Origin: Solobacterium sp.
GTDB taxonomy: Bacteria > Bacillota_I > Bacilli_A > Erysipelotrichales > Erysipelotrichaceae
DNA: 5,679 nucleotides
Assembly (NCBI GenBank): GCA_017536845.1
Contig: JAFWCP010000225.1
Span: 1 to 5,679, forward strand
Reading direction: 5' to 3'
In this document: piece after piece, positions 5,670-5,679 of the stretch
Layout: each line of letters starts with the position of its first letter
How positions within the stretch are numbered: position 1 is the stretch's first letter
Program-made: the position numbers and the translations under genes
Notes under the pieces: model-generated
What the model saw: the letters and a program-made list of their open reading frames with translations, nothing else
The model's database searches: none
What the model was told of the DNA's origin: nothing

Positions 5670-5679
5670 CAATAAAGGA

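Noticed and set aside
5670..5672. TTG at 5672-5670 as start codon of the kinase-like gene
   Set aside because: Two ATG codons follow immediately and no ribosome binding site favours the TTG. It adds only one residue.

Overview
The window is about 5.7 kb of fairly GC-rich bacterial DNA. Every gene I can support lies on the minus strand, so biological order runs from high to low coordinates. Strong AAGGAGG-type ribosome binding sites, a CsoR/P-type ATPase copper operon, sigma-A-like promoters and compact hairpin-plus-T terminators suggest a Bacillota (Firmicutes) member. A GC-rich gut lineage such as Erysipelotrichia is a guess; the species cannot be read from the sequence.

Layout in the direction of transcription. 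(1) 5669-4080: a cytosolic protein of about 529 residues with a degenerate Ser/Thr-kinase domain, an unassigned middle region and what looks like a second, catalytically dead kinase domain. It ends inside a strong terminator (4090-4061). (2) 4048-4021: a near-consensus promoter (TTGACA, 16 bp, TATACT) whose spacer holds a perfect TATACCCC/GGGGTATA inverted repeat, the expected CsoR operator. (3) 4004-3723: csoR, a Cu(I)-sensing repressor with the Cys-His-Cys ligand set. (4) 3709-1004: copA, a Cu(I)-exporting P1B-type ATPase, 13 nt after csoR. It carries two extra CopZ-like metal-binding domains at its C-terminus. A terminator (974-940) closes this operon. (5) 891-328: maf, a nucleotide pyrophosphatase of the dTTP/UTP type, with a perfect TATAAT just upstream. 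(6) 291-218: a complete tRNA-Thr(GGU) with encoded CCA, whose probable promoter overlaps the maf stop codon. (7) 213-178: a terminator hairpin. (8) 157-1: the first 52 codons of a probable GNAT acetyltransferase that runs off the window.

How the genes work together: csoR and copA form a self-contained copper-resistance unit. Cu(I) binding to CsoR should free the promoter, and CopA then exports Cu(I). The most notable feature is the end of copA. Each of its two C-terminal chaperone-like domains begins with Met, and each Met codon is preceded by a Shine-Dalgarno-like sequence. The last domain has the size and CxHC motif of a free CopZ chaperone. This looks like copA fused to two duplicated copZ units, and the internal starts may still release free chaperone. 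The tandem kinase/pseudokinase protein is the other item that deserves attention. The maf, tRNA and GNAT part is ordinary housekeeping sequence with tightly packed control signals.
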